The notes beneath the pieces are model-generated. The model searched no databases. It had not been told where the DNA came from and was given only the letters and a program-made list of their open reading frames with translations. A DNA stretch of 64,000 bases from Undaria pinnatifida. Taxonomy: Eukaryota > Sar > Phaeophyceae > Laminariales > Alariaceae. How positions within the stretch are numbered: position 1 is the first letter of the stretch; each line of letters opens with the position of its first letter. Positions 32,696 through 44,515 of this stretch are shown one piece after another. Position numbers and translations under genes: made by a program. The stretch covers positions 10,172,311 through 10,236,310 of the forward strand of contig JABAKD010000010.1 in NCBI GenBank assembly GCA_012845835.1, in the 5' to 3' direction.

Positions 32696-35600
32696 ATGCA
32701 ACACCACGTTTTACTTGGATGCGACCGCTGGATTCGACAGCAGGGCACTTACATCAGGTCGAATTCTTCTGTTGCACACCCAATCCCGACGGTGTTTCCA
32801 CTGCCATCCATGACAACCGATCCACAGATAACATCTTCCGCCTCAGGTAGGCCGGCGCTCAAGCACTTTCGGTTTCTCGCCTACGACATCTCTCGCAAAG
32901 GCAGCTTGGTACGTTCTTCGGGCGTGTCAACTCTCACCGCTCACTACCTGGTCGACATGCTTCCCGCGACCATCATTCTCCGACGAAATTTTCGTCGCCG
33001 GTTGGCACAAGACTACACCACTTTCACGCTCCGCCGACCTCGAGCCAGGCGATCTCCTGGGTATTTCTTCTCCTCTAGTACGAATGACTGCCGCTATGCG
33101 CTGTTGAAGACTCTTTCAAGGAGGCATGACGCCATTACCGAATCCCCCTACTTTCGACGCCTACGCCGTACATGACAACATTCCCGCCAAAGACACTTTG
33201 CCCCAACCCCCTAAAGCACGAAGACGCCGATCGACGAATAACGTTTTTCTCCACCTCTGGGGCTGGCTCTGCGTGACATCGCGTTCTATCTTTTCTGTTC
33301 CTCCTGGTCTCCATCATTAATCACTTCTTCCGGCGACGTCCTCTGCTATTTACCCGACGCTTTCCCCACGCCCAAGCCCGACGTTGGCTCCTGTTCCTTA
33401 TTTTGTTCAACATTCCCATTCCGCTAGAGCGCCCTCGTCATCTCTCGCCCGTACAGCGTCACCCCCACCATCGCGAAACAGCCTGCTGCCGTCCTGGACC
33501 GATAGCTGACCGCCGGCGTTATCCAGCCCCATGGTGTCGATTCCGTAGAAAAAGACGGAAACGTCTTGATTACGGTGCACTTCAAAAGCCTCAACTCCAT
33601 CAACTAGCCCCCTCAGACAGCTCTCAATACCCGGCGTCGACGACTTCGATTCCCTAGGCAAAGGACGTACCGTCTCCCTGATTGATCTCGTGTGTTCGTT
33701 CCACCAAATCACCGCCGACAAGGAAACGGCCCCCGTCGCCGCGTTCTGCACCCCCACCCGACTTTTCGAATGGCTTGCCATTCAAGCGTTGCCCCCGGTT
33801 GGTTCGTTAATGACATGAGTGAGGTCACCGAAAGCCTCGACAGCGTTGCCGCCTACCTCGACGATGTCATTACCTTTGGTACCGACCTCACCGCCCACGC
33901 CGACCCCACCGCCCACGTCGACCGCGTTCGCGCCCTCTTCCAACCAGGGACAAAATAGGTGCTGCGCTGTTGCGCTCCCGCGCATTTTTTTTAGAAATCC
34001 CGATTTCCGCAACACCTGCGCCAGGCGTGTTGCGCACCTGCTCAACATCTTTTTTGATGCGCGTAACAAGAATCGCCGCAGGGCCTTTTTTTTGTTGCAC
34101 ACCAAAACAAACGGGTCCTTTATTTCGCCGTAATAAAAACACAAGTTGGAGCTGTTTTTTAGCCTGTATTTTGGACGAAACGGTGGCCATCCGGGGGACC
34201 CTGCGGGATGCGCAACACGCCTCGACGACCTATTTTATCCCCTGCTTCGAACGCCTTTGGGAGAGCAACCTCACTCTTTCCCTAGCCAAAGCCAAACTTG
34301 GCGTCACCGACGCTAATTGCCTGAAACATCCCATTTTTCCGCTGACATTATTAGCCCTAGCGACAATAAGGTCGCCACCCTCACCAACATGCCCATACCG
34401 AAGAAAGCCAGGCAACCCCCCTCACCTCTTGGATGCCTTGGATACAATCGTAGTATGGTAGGTTTTGGATAATACGATAATACATACGCCCACACGCATA
34501 TACCCACCACCGCTCTGCTAAAATAAGGTATTCAATCGTCCTCGCCCCGCCTATGGAAGTCGTTGCTCGACAACTTCTCCGCAACCTCGCCACTCCACCG
34601 ATTTTAGTCAGTCTACCTGGACCAGGACGTTGTACCGATAACTCCGGCCCTTTCCGTTTGTACTGTGACGCCAGTCGCGACGGCTTTTGCGCCACCCTCG
34701 AGCAAGATCAACAAAATCGTCCTGTCCGCCCTATCGTTTTCATCAGTTGCAATACCCTCGACAAGCTAGACTACCCTCGACAGATAGTGATCCCCCGGGC
34801 TGATATAGCCCCGTACGGTGTGGAAACCCATCTCCATTTGTGGTGGAAAAAACGAGTTTAGAAGGAAACAACTCGAGTAGCATTTGTTCAACATTTTTAG
34901 TCTGCTTCCTCACAATGGCGTCGCAGGCAGGATGTAAGATTATGAACAGTGAGGTCGCTGGTTCAATTCTCACCGTCTTTCCCAGAAAAAGAAAAAAAGA
35001 GGGATTTTCTCACGTTCAAGACCTGTAAAACGCAACCACTTGAAAAAAACGATGAGAGCAATGTGTAGGATCATTGCAAGTCACTCCAATACCGAAAAAG
35101 TTGCATTGGATACTGGGTACCTCATCGGGTTCCTGAAATAATCTGGGAAATATGTCAGGTTTAGTGGGGAAGAATGTGATGGAAAAAACGAGTTAAGAAG
35201 GAATGAACTCGAGTAGCATTTGTTGTTCAACATTTTTTAGTCTACTTCCTCACACATTGGTTGATGGGCTAGGGCTTATAGAGCCAGCACACGGATAAAG
35301 TTACCCCTCGGGCCAACATCGAGGCGAATTATCCTGGTTCCTTCTCCATATCGGGGCCGGCAGCATCGTTTGGGCCCCCGAACACCTTCGCGATCGCCTA
35401 TGATCTGCCGAGTGCCGCACCTAGTCCGACCGCAATGCGCTCGTGAACGCCATCGAGATCAGCCACCCCAACGCTCGTGTTCAGCGTGGCTGGTATTCCC
35501 CTCCATCCACACCTACACTTTGGAATACTATCCCTCAAAGGCTCGGTCAACGTCGATAATACCGGTTTCCTTTCCCGTAACCCCCGACCAGCATCCGACT

Positions 35601-38157
35601 TCGAACGCACTATCTATAGGTCTAGCAGCCTCACAAGCCCCGACAACTCATTCGAGCATCGAGCATGCGGTTTTACTTCGTACGAGCCTTCCGCGTCGGG
35701 TGTCGGTTGGGTGAGCTCCTTCCCCCCCCGGCTGGTCCCATTGCTACTATTCCCTCGCTTCGCTTGACCTGCCACGACTCGACAACTTTCGTCACCACGG
35801 GTCACGCACATTTTTTTTCGTCCATCGAAAACTTCGTCGCTCCAGCATCTGCTCGAGATTCTACCGACGAACTGACTCTAGCTCCCGAGAACGCCGTCAC
35901 GAACACTGACGCTCCTCCTGTCTTGGCGTTCAAACCCCACATCGTCTCCCCATTGCCCACCGTCGGCACCTCGGATCAGACAGCTCCTCTTCAATCGTCG
36001 GGCCTGAGTTATTCTCAAACCCGCAATCGCTTCGCCACCACCGCTGGAACTCCCCAACCCACTTCCGAACGTCTGCCGCCGCACTTTCTACACCGCCGAC
36101 CCTTCGTCTCCGCCCGCCGATTCATGGTGTTAGGCCCCTGATAAGCCCTCAACGACCGATTGTCGCCTAAAACCGCGCCTAACAAGGGCCTTCGTCGCCT
36201 TCGACCGCCACCGACGCGACCAGGAGTGGCCCCGCTTCGCGAGAGGACCTCTCTTTATGAACCATGAGATTCAATTTCGACTTCTTCACCATCGTTAAGA
36301 CGAAAATCATCACCATATATGCTTCGAACACCAAAATCACCCGTCATCGACCCCAACGACGACTCCACCTTCATTCTTGCGTTGAGGACTTTAACCATAT
36401 GGACTGAGTGCGATAAAAACGAGACGAGTCCCTTTCCTCCGCCCTCATCCGACCCTTTCGCCTGACTCCGCTTCTTCCGCGCCGAACGACCTCTTGGACT
36501 TCACCCCCTCGCCGCACTACCCACTTCTTTCCGAGGTCCTTGCCCTCGCCGCCAAATGTTGACTCCACACCACCAACGACGATAGAATCATCCTAGTTCG
36601 CCGACCGTATCTGCTCTCTTTGTACCACGACAGCAATACGCAGACTCGCTCGTGTTTACATTCCGATGTTTGACATGTCTATGGACACTGCACACGTGCC
36701 ACACCGTCACTTCCTTCCTATCGGTTGGATATTCCTCGGGTACTCAGCACCGCTTGGGCGTTTGTTCTGGTGAATCGGTTCGAACATATCCAACCGTTTG
36801 TGGCTCCGTCGTTGCCTCACAGTCCAGGCGCGCAAGACTTCGGGCCAAACGATCCGATGGATTACCCTTTCCCTGCCGTTACCAAACGACCCCGGCATCT
36901 ACTTTGAGTCCCACAAGTACTGCAGCTATCACAATACAGGGCAACGTCTACACCGTCCTTTTCACCCATGATTTCAGCCGTCGCGGTGACATATACGCTG
37001 CAACCGAAGCTCAGTCCCTCGCGTCCAATACCGCGAACATCCTCGTCGACCGCTACACTCTTTCTGGAGATCCCCGGTCACACTCCTCTTCGACAGTCGA
37101 CTACAGTTCTCAGTATCGCGGGCGTCCTCATCGGCAGCTTCATTTCTCTCTGGGGATCCCGGGCCACACTTCTCTTCAACCGTCGACTTCAGTTCTACTT
37201 CAAGGCTACCCCGTGCCATCTACGAACGCCCTGGCATTGAAAAAAACACTGCCAGCTTCCTATTATCCCAGCACCAACAGCAGTGTCAAGCGCGTCAATC
37301 ACATCATGGCCCAGATTCTCGATGTGATGCGGGTTTTTAACATCGAGTCGACGTGAACGCGCAGCTTCCGCATATTAAGAGCGCGAAGACGAGCTCCTTC
37401 AGCGCCGTCATACGGCTTGCCCCCAACGAACGACATATTTGCTGCCTTCTCCGTCTCCCCGTCACAGTTCTCGACCTTCCCCCAATATAGGGGGGCATCA
37501 CAACTTCGACCATGATCAACGCCTATTGCAACATTGTCACCGGCTGCCAGCAACGCTTCTACCGCATCGTCTGCGAACATCACGCCGTCGCCGTCTGACG
37601 CTTAGAGCGCCGCAACACCTCCGTCGCGGAAGCTCGTATCCGATCTCCTTCGTTTATCGTCGGCGGTGGGGCGTGAATCTACAAGTGTTCTGCCACGCCA
37701 AGCCGCCAAGAAAGACGACGACGCCGCCGTGCTCAAGACCAAACTGTCTCTCTCTACTGGGTATTCCCTTTCCATGTTTTCGCCGTCGACCTCAAACACT
37801 CCCTATAACCGCCCTGGTCAAAAAAAGCTGCTCTACCTCGACCTCCCCTCCAACATACCAGAACGAGACCCTACCCGCCGCGTTTTCCGTCGTTCGATTC
37901 ATGCCCCGTCGAAACCCCGAGGGCATCACCACACACCCGAACACCCTCCGGGTGACCTAAAAAATTACGTATTCGACTCCTTGGCCGCCAAGTTTTCTCT
38001 GCAGCGCGTTACCCTCAACGACATCTCACCGCCGTTGGCACGCCCCGAGGTCGAACACAACTTCCTAGCACTGTTTCCTCCGCTGCGGTGGGCCGAGTTG
38101 GACGCCCTCAGCGCTGCCGTCGAACTACCTTTTGACAATTCCGCTGCGCAACACTAG
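32696..38157 (+). pseudogene. Degenerate Ty3/gypsy element 1 (RT, RNase H, integrase, C-terminal tail)
   Basis: Plus-strand pol pieces occur in pol order but broken by many stops and frameshifts. Reverse transcriptase fingers/palm is at 33750-33955 (TRLFEWL, APGWFV, AAYLDDV with the YLDD motif intact). There is an insertion of about 290 bp near 33950-34240. RT continues at 34240-34470 (FERLWESNLTLSLAKAKLG), and the RT/RNase H boundary is at 34550-34838 (RPVRPIVFISCNTLD), then a TRIM insertion. RNase H continues at 35330-35600 (GSIVWAPEHLRD, NARVQRGW). Integrase is at about 36650-37590 (FSRRGDIYA, SYYPSTNSSVKRVNH, LAPNE, GCQQR), and the C-terminal tail runs to 38157 (LLYLDLPSNIPERD). 32696-33680 is less certain, probably protease/gag. 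LTRs were not identified. Confidence 0.75.
34839..35254 (+). mobile_element. TRIM family B (nested in gypsy element 1)
   Basis: LTRs are 34839-34914 and 35175-35254 (76 and 80 bp, TGTGRTGGAAAAAACGAG ... CTTCCTCACA, TGTG/CACA termini). The target duplication is CATT (34835-34838 and 35255-35258). One base after the 5' LTR is TGGCGTCGCAGGC, the same primer-site start as family A. A tRNA-like segment with B-box GGTTCAATTC follows at about 34960-34975. A purine tract GTGGGGAAGAA precedes the 3' LTR. No coding capacity. It splits the gypsy RNase H sequence. Confidence 0.88.
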
Positions 38158-38849
38158 CACGCCGACTGCGAACAGGAGCATCAGGTATAGCCTACGGGCT
38201 ATACCACCATCAGATACACTCTTCTCGGTCGGCGGTTGGCCCTACGGGCCATTGTTTTGCGCGTTTCTTCTCGCATCAACGCCCCTCCTGTTCGGAGTTC
38301 AGAGATTCGAAAGCTTGCAGACAGGGGTCAATTCCATACCACCGACAACGGCATCGCTCTCCCCGTCCATAGACCGCCGCTGTCTCACCCTCTGCGCCCA
38401 CAACGACTAGCGGGACGTCCGGCTTGTCTCTAGCACGACGATCCTGTTCCCTTTTACGCACCGTAGCTCGTGCGCCCCCTTGGATCATGCAAGTCTGCCA
38501 CTCGGCAGCTTCCGGCCACCTTAGCCCGACACGCACACTACGCATGCTCGAACGTAGTAGGTGGTGAATTTGTATGGTCCCTTGCACTCGATGGTGGAAT
38601 CGCAATGCCTGAAGTACCAAGCTCGGCACTCTTTGTAGCTAGCGTTCAGTTGACCCACCATGTCGATGCCCCAGCCATCGGGACCAGGCATCGCGATCAA
38701 CGCCGCCCAAATTGAGCACCTGCCGGTCATGCCCCGAGGTTACACCTACATCTTGCTCTCCACACACCCCTTTCACCCGTCGCGCGGACAGTGTCACTGC
38801 TGCGCCCGTATCAACAAGCACATTCTCCTTTCGGGGTGTCCGCGCAGCA
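38158..38849. other. Junction between the two gypsy elements
   Basis: GC-rich, no frame with recognisable domain. Probably degraded gypsy sequence upstream of the second integrase. Confidence 0.4.
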
Positions 38850-40150
38850 CACTCTTGGACAGCAGCCTCCAGTTTTGCTCCAATATTTCGCATGCTGTTT
38901 TTCAGCTTCTTGGTGTTCGAAAAATCGCCACCAGCTCCTACCACCCCAGCGGGAGCGGAGGTGTGGAGCGCATTAATCGTACGTGCATCAACATCACTGG
39001 GGATGCCGAACTTCCTCATGTGGAATGTGCGTGCAACAATTTGGTCAGTGTTGCCACCGGAATGGCTCCCAATAAAGTCCAAACATGGGCAGACTTCGAC
39101 GTCTCCCTCTCACGATTTTCAAACGCGCCGGGATCGCAGGACGTATGAGTTTGCCAGGCGATGAGCTCGTATATTGCGATATGGCGGCGGAACGTCAGCA
39201 GCGCTCCCATGACATCGTTCGCGAGCAGAATGTTTTCACAGACCGGGACTCCGTCGTCCCCAGTGGCTTGAGCTAGGTTCCACACCTTCTCATGGGAAGA
39301 TTTGGCGTATACATTACAACCGCCACTATCCGCCGAGGTGCGAAAGCCGGTACGGACAGGAACGTCGGACGAGCCCCTTCAAGACTCTTGCCGTTGACCT
39401 CTGATCTTTCGGCTACGCACCGGGCGGTTCCCCTCTCGGCGCTACGCCCCTGTAGTTGGATCTGCCTTCAGACATGCCTGGCGCGGATGCACACCGCCGA
39501 GTTTCGGTTGCGCGCTGCCCCGGCGCCATCCCGCACGACAGTAAAGACATGCAGAAATGTTTACCGTCGGGACTGGGCTGGCGCAATACGTGCTCAACAA
39601 ATTCGCTAAGAGATTCACTCTGTCTCACGTCACTCAGGGCGAAGTTTCGGCACCCCTCAAACGACTCGAAGTGGAGAAGATCACCGGCCATTAACCGGTC
39701 CGCGGTCGAGGTGGGGGGCATCCCGGTGGTGTACAAAGCGCGTTGGACCGGAGGGACCCTCTCGCCGATGTTGGGAGAGGGAGATAGACCTCCAGCTCTC
39801 TGGCCAACAAGCTTTTGCTCTGTTGGGCCTGCGCTTCGAACCAACACCGGCAAACCAACCGCTGTACCGGCAGATGTAAATTGGCGCTGCGCAACGGGAG
39901 CTTTTTCGGGGCATCGGCAAGTGTTCTCTTGCACCCGGCCTCAATTGCGTGCCGCGCGCTGGCTGGCTTCGTCGCTTCAGCCCTACGGCGCCTCCAAATG
40001 ACGCCCACTCTAGGAACGAAGGCAGGCGACAACAGCTTGTGTTGGCTCGGGAAAACCACCGCGCTGAAGACCACCGATGGGGAGTATTTCGTGCGCGCTT
40101 TCTGGACCACCCTGGACTGACCAAGTCTTGTACCCCTCCGGCTCGTTACA
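38850..40150 (+). pseudogene. Degenerate Ty3/gypsy element 2 (integrase and C-terminal tail only)
   Basis: Integrase core at 38866-39150 (LQFCSNISHAVFQLLGVRKI, SSYHPSGSGGVERINR, VATGMAPNK), then 39085-39240 in another frame (GRLRRLPLTIF, DMAAERQQRSHDIVREQN). The tail is at 39290-39930 (MDLPSDMPGADAHRRVSVAR, VVYKARWTG) and ends near 40150 (DGEYFVRAFW). Frames shift several times. The same family tail occurs in element 1, so this is a second, 5'-truncated copy in the same orientation. Gag, protease, RT and LTRs are absent or unidentified. Confidence 0.75.
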
Positions 40151-40199
40151 CGATTTCGACGTGAACCGACACATGCTGCGGCAAAGGTGCAAAGGTGCA

Positions 40200-40435
40200 C
40201 CATTTTTCTTTTTCTGGGGTTCCCCCGTCGAGAAGCTTCATTACATACCTTACCCAATGAAATATTCTGAGAAAAATAAAAAGAGCAAACCCATGGCCTG
40301 GGTATACCAAAAAAAAAAAGCGGAAATTCAAAACGAAGAAAAAAAAAAACGCCGTTTCCGACGATTTGGGGTTAAGGAGCCCCGTTATTCACAAACAAAA
40401 TTGTCGAAAGTGCTTCCTCCATCGTAGCATGCGTC
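40200..40435 (+). repeat. Dispersed repeat family R4, copy 1
   Basis: Landmarks are GAGAAAAATAAA, CCCATGGCCT, CGACGATTTGGGGTTAAGGAGCC, TTCA and CGTAGCATGCG. Other copies: about 46905-47205, 52225-52445, 53110-53355, 53820-54050 (plus) and 60495-60735 (minus). Non-coding, about 240 bp. Confidence 0.65.
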
Positions 40436-41858
40436 AACTGCTCGGGGGTTTCTGGCGGTCCACAAACCCACATAGGTAGCGCGAGTGCACGGGGGATTCA
40501 ACGTAACGTGGACGAGACGAATGTCGAGGAGCGGGTGTGGTTGGCTGACTATCAGGCCACCACTGCACTCGATTGTTTTTTTTGTTTTTTTCTGTGTGGG
40601 TGTTATGTCTTAGCTTTTTTACGTGATGTTCTGTTTTCCGGCTCAGTTTCGACGTCGTTTCCGCAGAGTTACGAACGACGCTGTCGCGCGACGGTTTTTG
40701 TTCCTGATGCTTTCGCAGTGTTTCGGTAGTTTTCAAGACCGGTCCGGGTTTTCCTAGCAGCTTTTTGACCACCCCGTGATCATCTTCGGCGTTTTCATCC
40801 TTCACCGTTAGTCCTAAGCGTTCTTTTTTTCGTCCTGACGGGATCCTCGCTCATCGCCAGGGGTGATTCGGGTAGCGTGGTCGCTCGTACTGAGGCACAG
40901 GAATGTGGTTATTGTGTGCTACTTCTTTCAACAAGGCAACCCTCGCCCCCCCTCCTGCTCGTTGGGGGTGGTGTAACGGCAGATGGCGTGGTTCCATTTT
41001 CCGAATGCACCCCCCACCCCTCCTCGCTTTCCCTTCGCGCGGATGTAGCGGTGGCTGTTAATACTGGAAGTGCGTTTCCGCTTTCCGAATGCACTCCCCC
41101 CTCCCGCCTCCTTCTGCAAGAGGTGAAACAATACTGTAGCTTATGTTTCTGTTGTCAAAGGGTATATCCCCCGCCCCTGCTGGGCATGTGGCTGTGCCTT
41201 CGGCGTCTGACGTGTTGCGAGACCCTAACGGGCAGAATCCATTTCCTTTTTCCTTTTACCGTTCCTGCATGAGGCTCCGTAGCTTCGCCGCTAGGGGTGT
41301 GGTAATGGGTTGAGGAGCCACGTCTTCGACTCATGCTCTAAAGTTCGTGGCACCGACGTTTCCCCGAGCTTCCATTTACCGCCCCCTGGCTGGGGCTATC
41401 GGGGTAGTATCGGCGTCTGACGTTTTCGAGCTCCATATGGGCAGCCCTCCTTTCTCTTTTTTCTTTTGGAGCACTCCTTCGTGAGGGTTTGCAGCCTCGC
41501 AGGGTAGAGGTGCGGAGTATCATTATCAGCAGCAACGCGATATCACCACCTCGTTTTCGAGACCCCGGAAAAAGACCGTTTCCTAATCTGTCAAAAATGT
41601 GTCCTCCGGGATTTTGCGGCCCAAATGATGGGGGGGGGGGAAAGAAAAAAGCAAGAATCAAGAATTCCAACGTGGGTGAAAAATCGCAGTGGTACAGCAA
41701 TTACACCGATGGCGCCCAGGAAAAAAAAAAAAGAAATGACCCACAGAGGGCCAACAGAAACAAACATGACCAACACAACACCTTTTTTGTCAGACTCGGG
41801 CCTCCGGGGGGGCGGTTAACCACTAGAATCAAACGATCCCGTTAGTAGGGGACGGTTC
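40436..41858. other. Gene-free stretch
   Basis: No supported gene. It contains a short direct repeat (TTTCCGAATGCACYCCCC at about 40998 and 41082), C-rich tracts and A-runs. Confidence 0.5.
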
Positions 41859-43425
41859 ATGACGCGGCAAGAGCGAGGGAGCGAAGCGACCGAGGGCGTT
41901 TTTTGCCTCGTTGGCAAAAAAGTCTTTTTATACTGCGATGCGCACAGGCTTCCATTATTTAATAGTCAGCCTGCATGTTGTGCTTTGCCTGTCGGCGGCT
42001 TACATCGCGGATTACAAGAGCTGTGCAACGACGATCTCACTATTTCCACACACCCGTGGTCTGCGAGAGGGGACGAGTTGGGGCTTAACTCGTGGTGCTT
42101 GTTTCATTGCACGCAGTCTCGAATTGGCCACGGTCGCCGAGTGGTTGTGGTTGGGTGGCCATGTGGTGAGATTTCGTTGCTGCTTGTGTTGATGATGTTT
42201 TTCGATTGCACACGGCCTACTGCATGTGCGAGGCATCCTTGCTCATTTACCGCTATTCTACAGTAGCCATAGGGCCAAAACGAGGGGCTGGAGCGACAGA
42301 GGCTATTTTTGCCTTGCAAGTCACAAAATCCTTTCTAAAACGGGGTGCGTACAGGTTTACCATTATGTAACAGTCTGCCTGCCTGCCTGCCTGCGTGCCT
42401 GCGTGCGTGCCTGCCTGCCTGCCTGCATGCCTGCCTGTCTGTCTGTCTGGCTGGCTGCCTGTCTGTCTGTCTTCCCATCTATCCATATGTCTGTTGTGAT
42501 GTCTTCGTTTTGTCTTTCTGTTGCGTACTGTCCATCGGCGGCTTCGATCCCTGGTGACGAGAGCTGTGCGGGGTGGCTCCGTATAAACCCGAGGTCTAAA
42601 GGAGCGGCCTGGCTTACGCTTACTCGTGGAGCTTGATTCGTCGCAAGCCGTCTTGAGTCGGCCGCGTTCGCCGGGTTGTGGTGATTTTGGTGGCCGTGTG
42701 ACGAGATTTCGTTTTGTTACAAATGTGTTTAGTTTTTGTTCTTCGAATGCACACGAACTACTGCATGTGCGAGGCACTCTTACCTTATTCACCTCTCTTC
42801 TAGTACCCATCCCCTCCCCCACGAACGCCTCGTGATTTATGAGGAACCTGACCCCGCATATTCTCTTTTCTCTTTCAGCGGTTGCAGAACGAATACCTTA
42901 CCTCAGATGAAATGGATGCTCGGAAACGTGCAGATAGACTTCATTGTGCATGTCTGAACGGGCTGTGCACCATATTTGGGTCGTTTGTGGGAGCTCGTAA
43001 CGAGGCTGTTTTTGGTGTCGCAAGGAAAATATATATGGGCGAGGTGCGTACAGGCGTTCATTGTTGAGAAGTCTATCTGTCTGTCTGTATGTCTGTATGT
43101 CTTTCTGTCTGCCTGTGTGCTGTGTCCAGCCGCCTGTCGGCGCCTAGATATCTGATTGCGAGAGTTGTAGGTGGCCGATTTCCACAACCTCGGGGCCTAC
43201 AGGAGCGGACAAGTATACGCTAACTCGTCAGTCTTGTTTCGTCGCATTTGCGCTTTTCGAGATTGCCTCGCGGTTGCCTGGCCGTTGTGGTTTGGGTGGC
43301 CCTGTGGAGGGTTTTCTTTTTTGTGCGCTTCGTTTTGTTTCTTCGTACGCACACTGCCTCGTACTGCATGTACGAGGCACCCTTGCCTCACTTACCTCTC
43401 TACAAGCATTGCGGTATGACGATAT
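41859..43425. repeat. Three diverged tandem units of about 400-530 bp
   Basis: Units near 41859-42260, 42261-42800 and 42960-43425 share GTGCGYACAGG, GTCGGCGGCTTACAT-type sequence, GAGAGCTGTG, ACTCGTGGTGCTTG, GGTTGTGG...GGTGGCC and CTGCATGTGCGAGGCA. Two units carry expanded tetranucleotide tracts at the same place. Non-coding. Confidence 0.7.
42371..42475. repeat. (CTGC/CTGT)n microsatellite
   Basis: About 105 bp of CTGCCTGC/CTGTCTGT units with GTGC and GGCT variants. The equivalent position in the next unit (43072-43115) has a shorter CTGT run. Confidence 0.9.
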
Positions 43426-43469
43426 GCTTTTTCTGCCCATTCCGGGGAGGAGTCGTTCTATCGTATTAG

Positions 43470-43693
43470 TAGTCCCCCAACCTGCAACTTTTCTTCACCG
43501 AAATTGCCGCTTTCGTAACCAGCTCCCGGTCGTAATCTCCTGAAATGCGGTGCTCCTTGCCACCCCGACGTCACCGTTCGATAGTCCATTGCAATCAAGA
43601 AGACCTACGAAGATGATTTTTTTCATAGCATCCTTCCTCGTGTCCAGCAGCCACGAAGCGTTCGTTGAACAGAATCGCTGGTTTGGGGGGGGG
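43470..43693 (+). mobile_element. MITE with poly-C/poly-G ends, copy 2
   Basis: It starts TAGTCCCCC and ends TTTGGGGGGGGG. Internal body shared with copies 1, 3 and 4 (CCAGCTCCCGG, CTCCTTGCCACC, GACGTCACCGTTCGATAGTC, ATCCTTCCTCGTG). Confidence 0.75.
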
Positions 43694-43985
43694 TGTACTC
43701 AGTTTGCGCATGCCCGTAGTCGTATGGCCATAGACTTTCGCATGCCTACTATGCCGGGACGGAGCACGTCGGGTTTTTACCAACCAGGCAGACGTACTGC
43801 TTGCACCAAGCGCGAAGCGCCGTGAGGTGTTCGGCGAGTTGCATGTAGGGTGAACTGCATCCAGTCTTCCCAGAACCGCTCGTGAGACGGACTTCGGCAC
43901 CATGTGCCTACTTTCTTGCTTATGGATGACAGCGACCAATGGGTTACCTTGTTTTCTCGTGTGGCCACTCCAGAGACTGGTTTGA
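43686..43985 (+). repeat. Dispersed repeat family R5, copy 1
   Basis: It begins at a G-run, then GTACTCAGTTTG, CGTAGTCGTATG, CCGGGACGGAGCACGTCGGG, CACCATGTGCC and TGGATGACAGCG. It matches 50718-51025 (minus) and partial copies at 61880-62008 and 62015-62165 (plus). Non-coding. Confidence 0.75.
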
Positions 43986-44129
43986 AGGGGGGGAGCCATC
44001 GTAGAACCAGTGGGAGGAGGAGGGTAGAGTGAGTCATGCACTTTTTTTTTTGCCCGCCCTCAGACCCACACTCCCTTCTTCGCGGATTCGGGACCCCGGC
44101 GGGGGTAGTTAATATTAGTAATGTTAATC

Positions 44130-44515
44130 AGGGACCTTGGCGGGCCGGTCCGCGGCCCGTGTGGGCGGCCGATTTTTGAAGACATCTCACGGGCCGGGCT
44201 GGGTTGGGTTTGAAAAGTTAAAATCTCACGGGCCGGGCCGGGCCGAAACCCGTGATATTTCAATATCACGGGTCGGGTCGGGCCGGGCCGGCGGTCCGTG
44301 ATATTTCAAGCTCGTGGGCCGGGTTGGGCTTCGGCACGTAACTTAAAAATCTCACGGGCCGGGCCGGTCCGGGCTGAAATCCGCGAGACACGGATTTCTC
44401 ACGGACGGGGCCAACATGACCCGCGAATCGACCCATGCTTCTTGGCGCGGTCGACCCGCGGGCCGACCCGCGAAAAACCCGGTGATAAGTCGCGGGTTGC
44501 TGTATTATCGCCTCA
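44130..44515. repeat. GC-rich palindromic array (GGGCCGGG / CACGGG type), block 1
   Basis: About 385 bp in which short motifs CACGGGCCGGGC, AAATCTCACGGG and CCCGTGATATTT recur in both orientations. Many can pair locally, e.g. CGAAACCCGTGATATT with AATATCACGGGTCGGG. No coding sense. Confidence 0.8.

Noticed and set aside
38639-39082. 147-residue minus-strand open frame
   Set aside because: Antisense to gypsy element 2 integrase; no domain of its own.
42345-42636. Cys/Leu-rich open frames
   Set aside because: They are translations of a CTGC/CTGT microsatellite.
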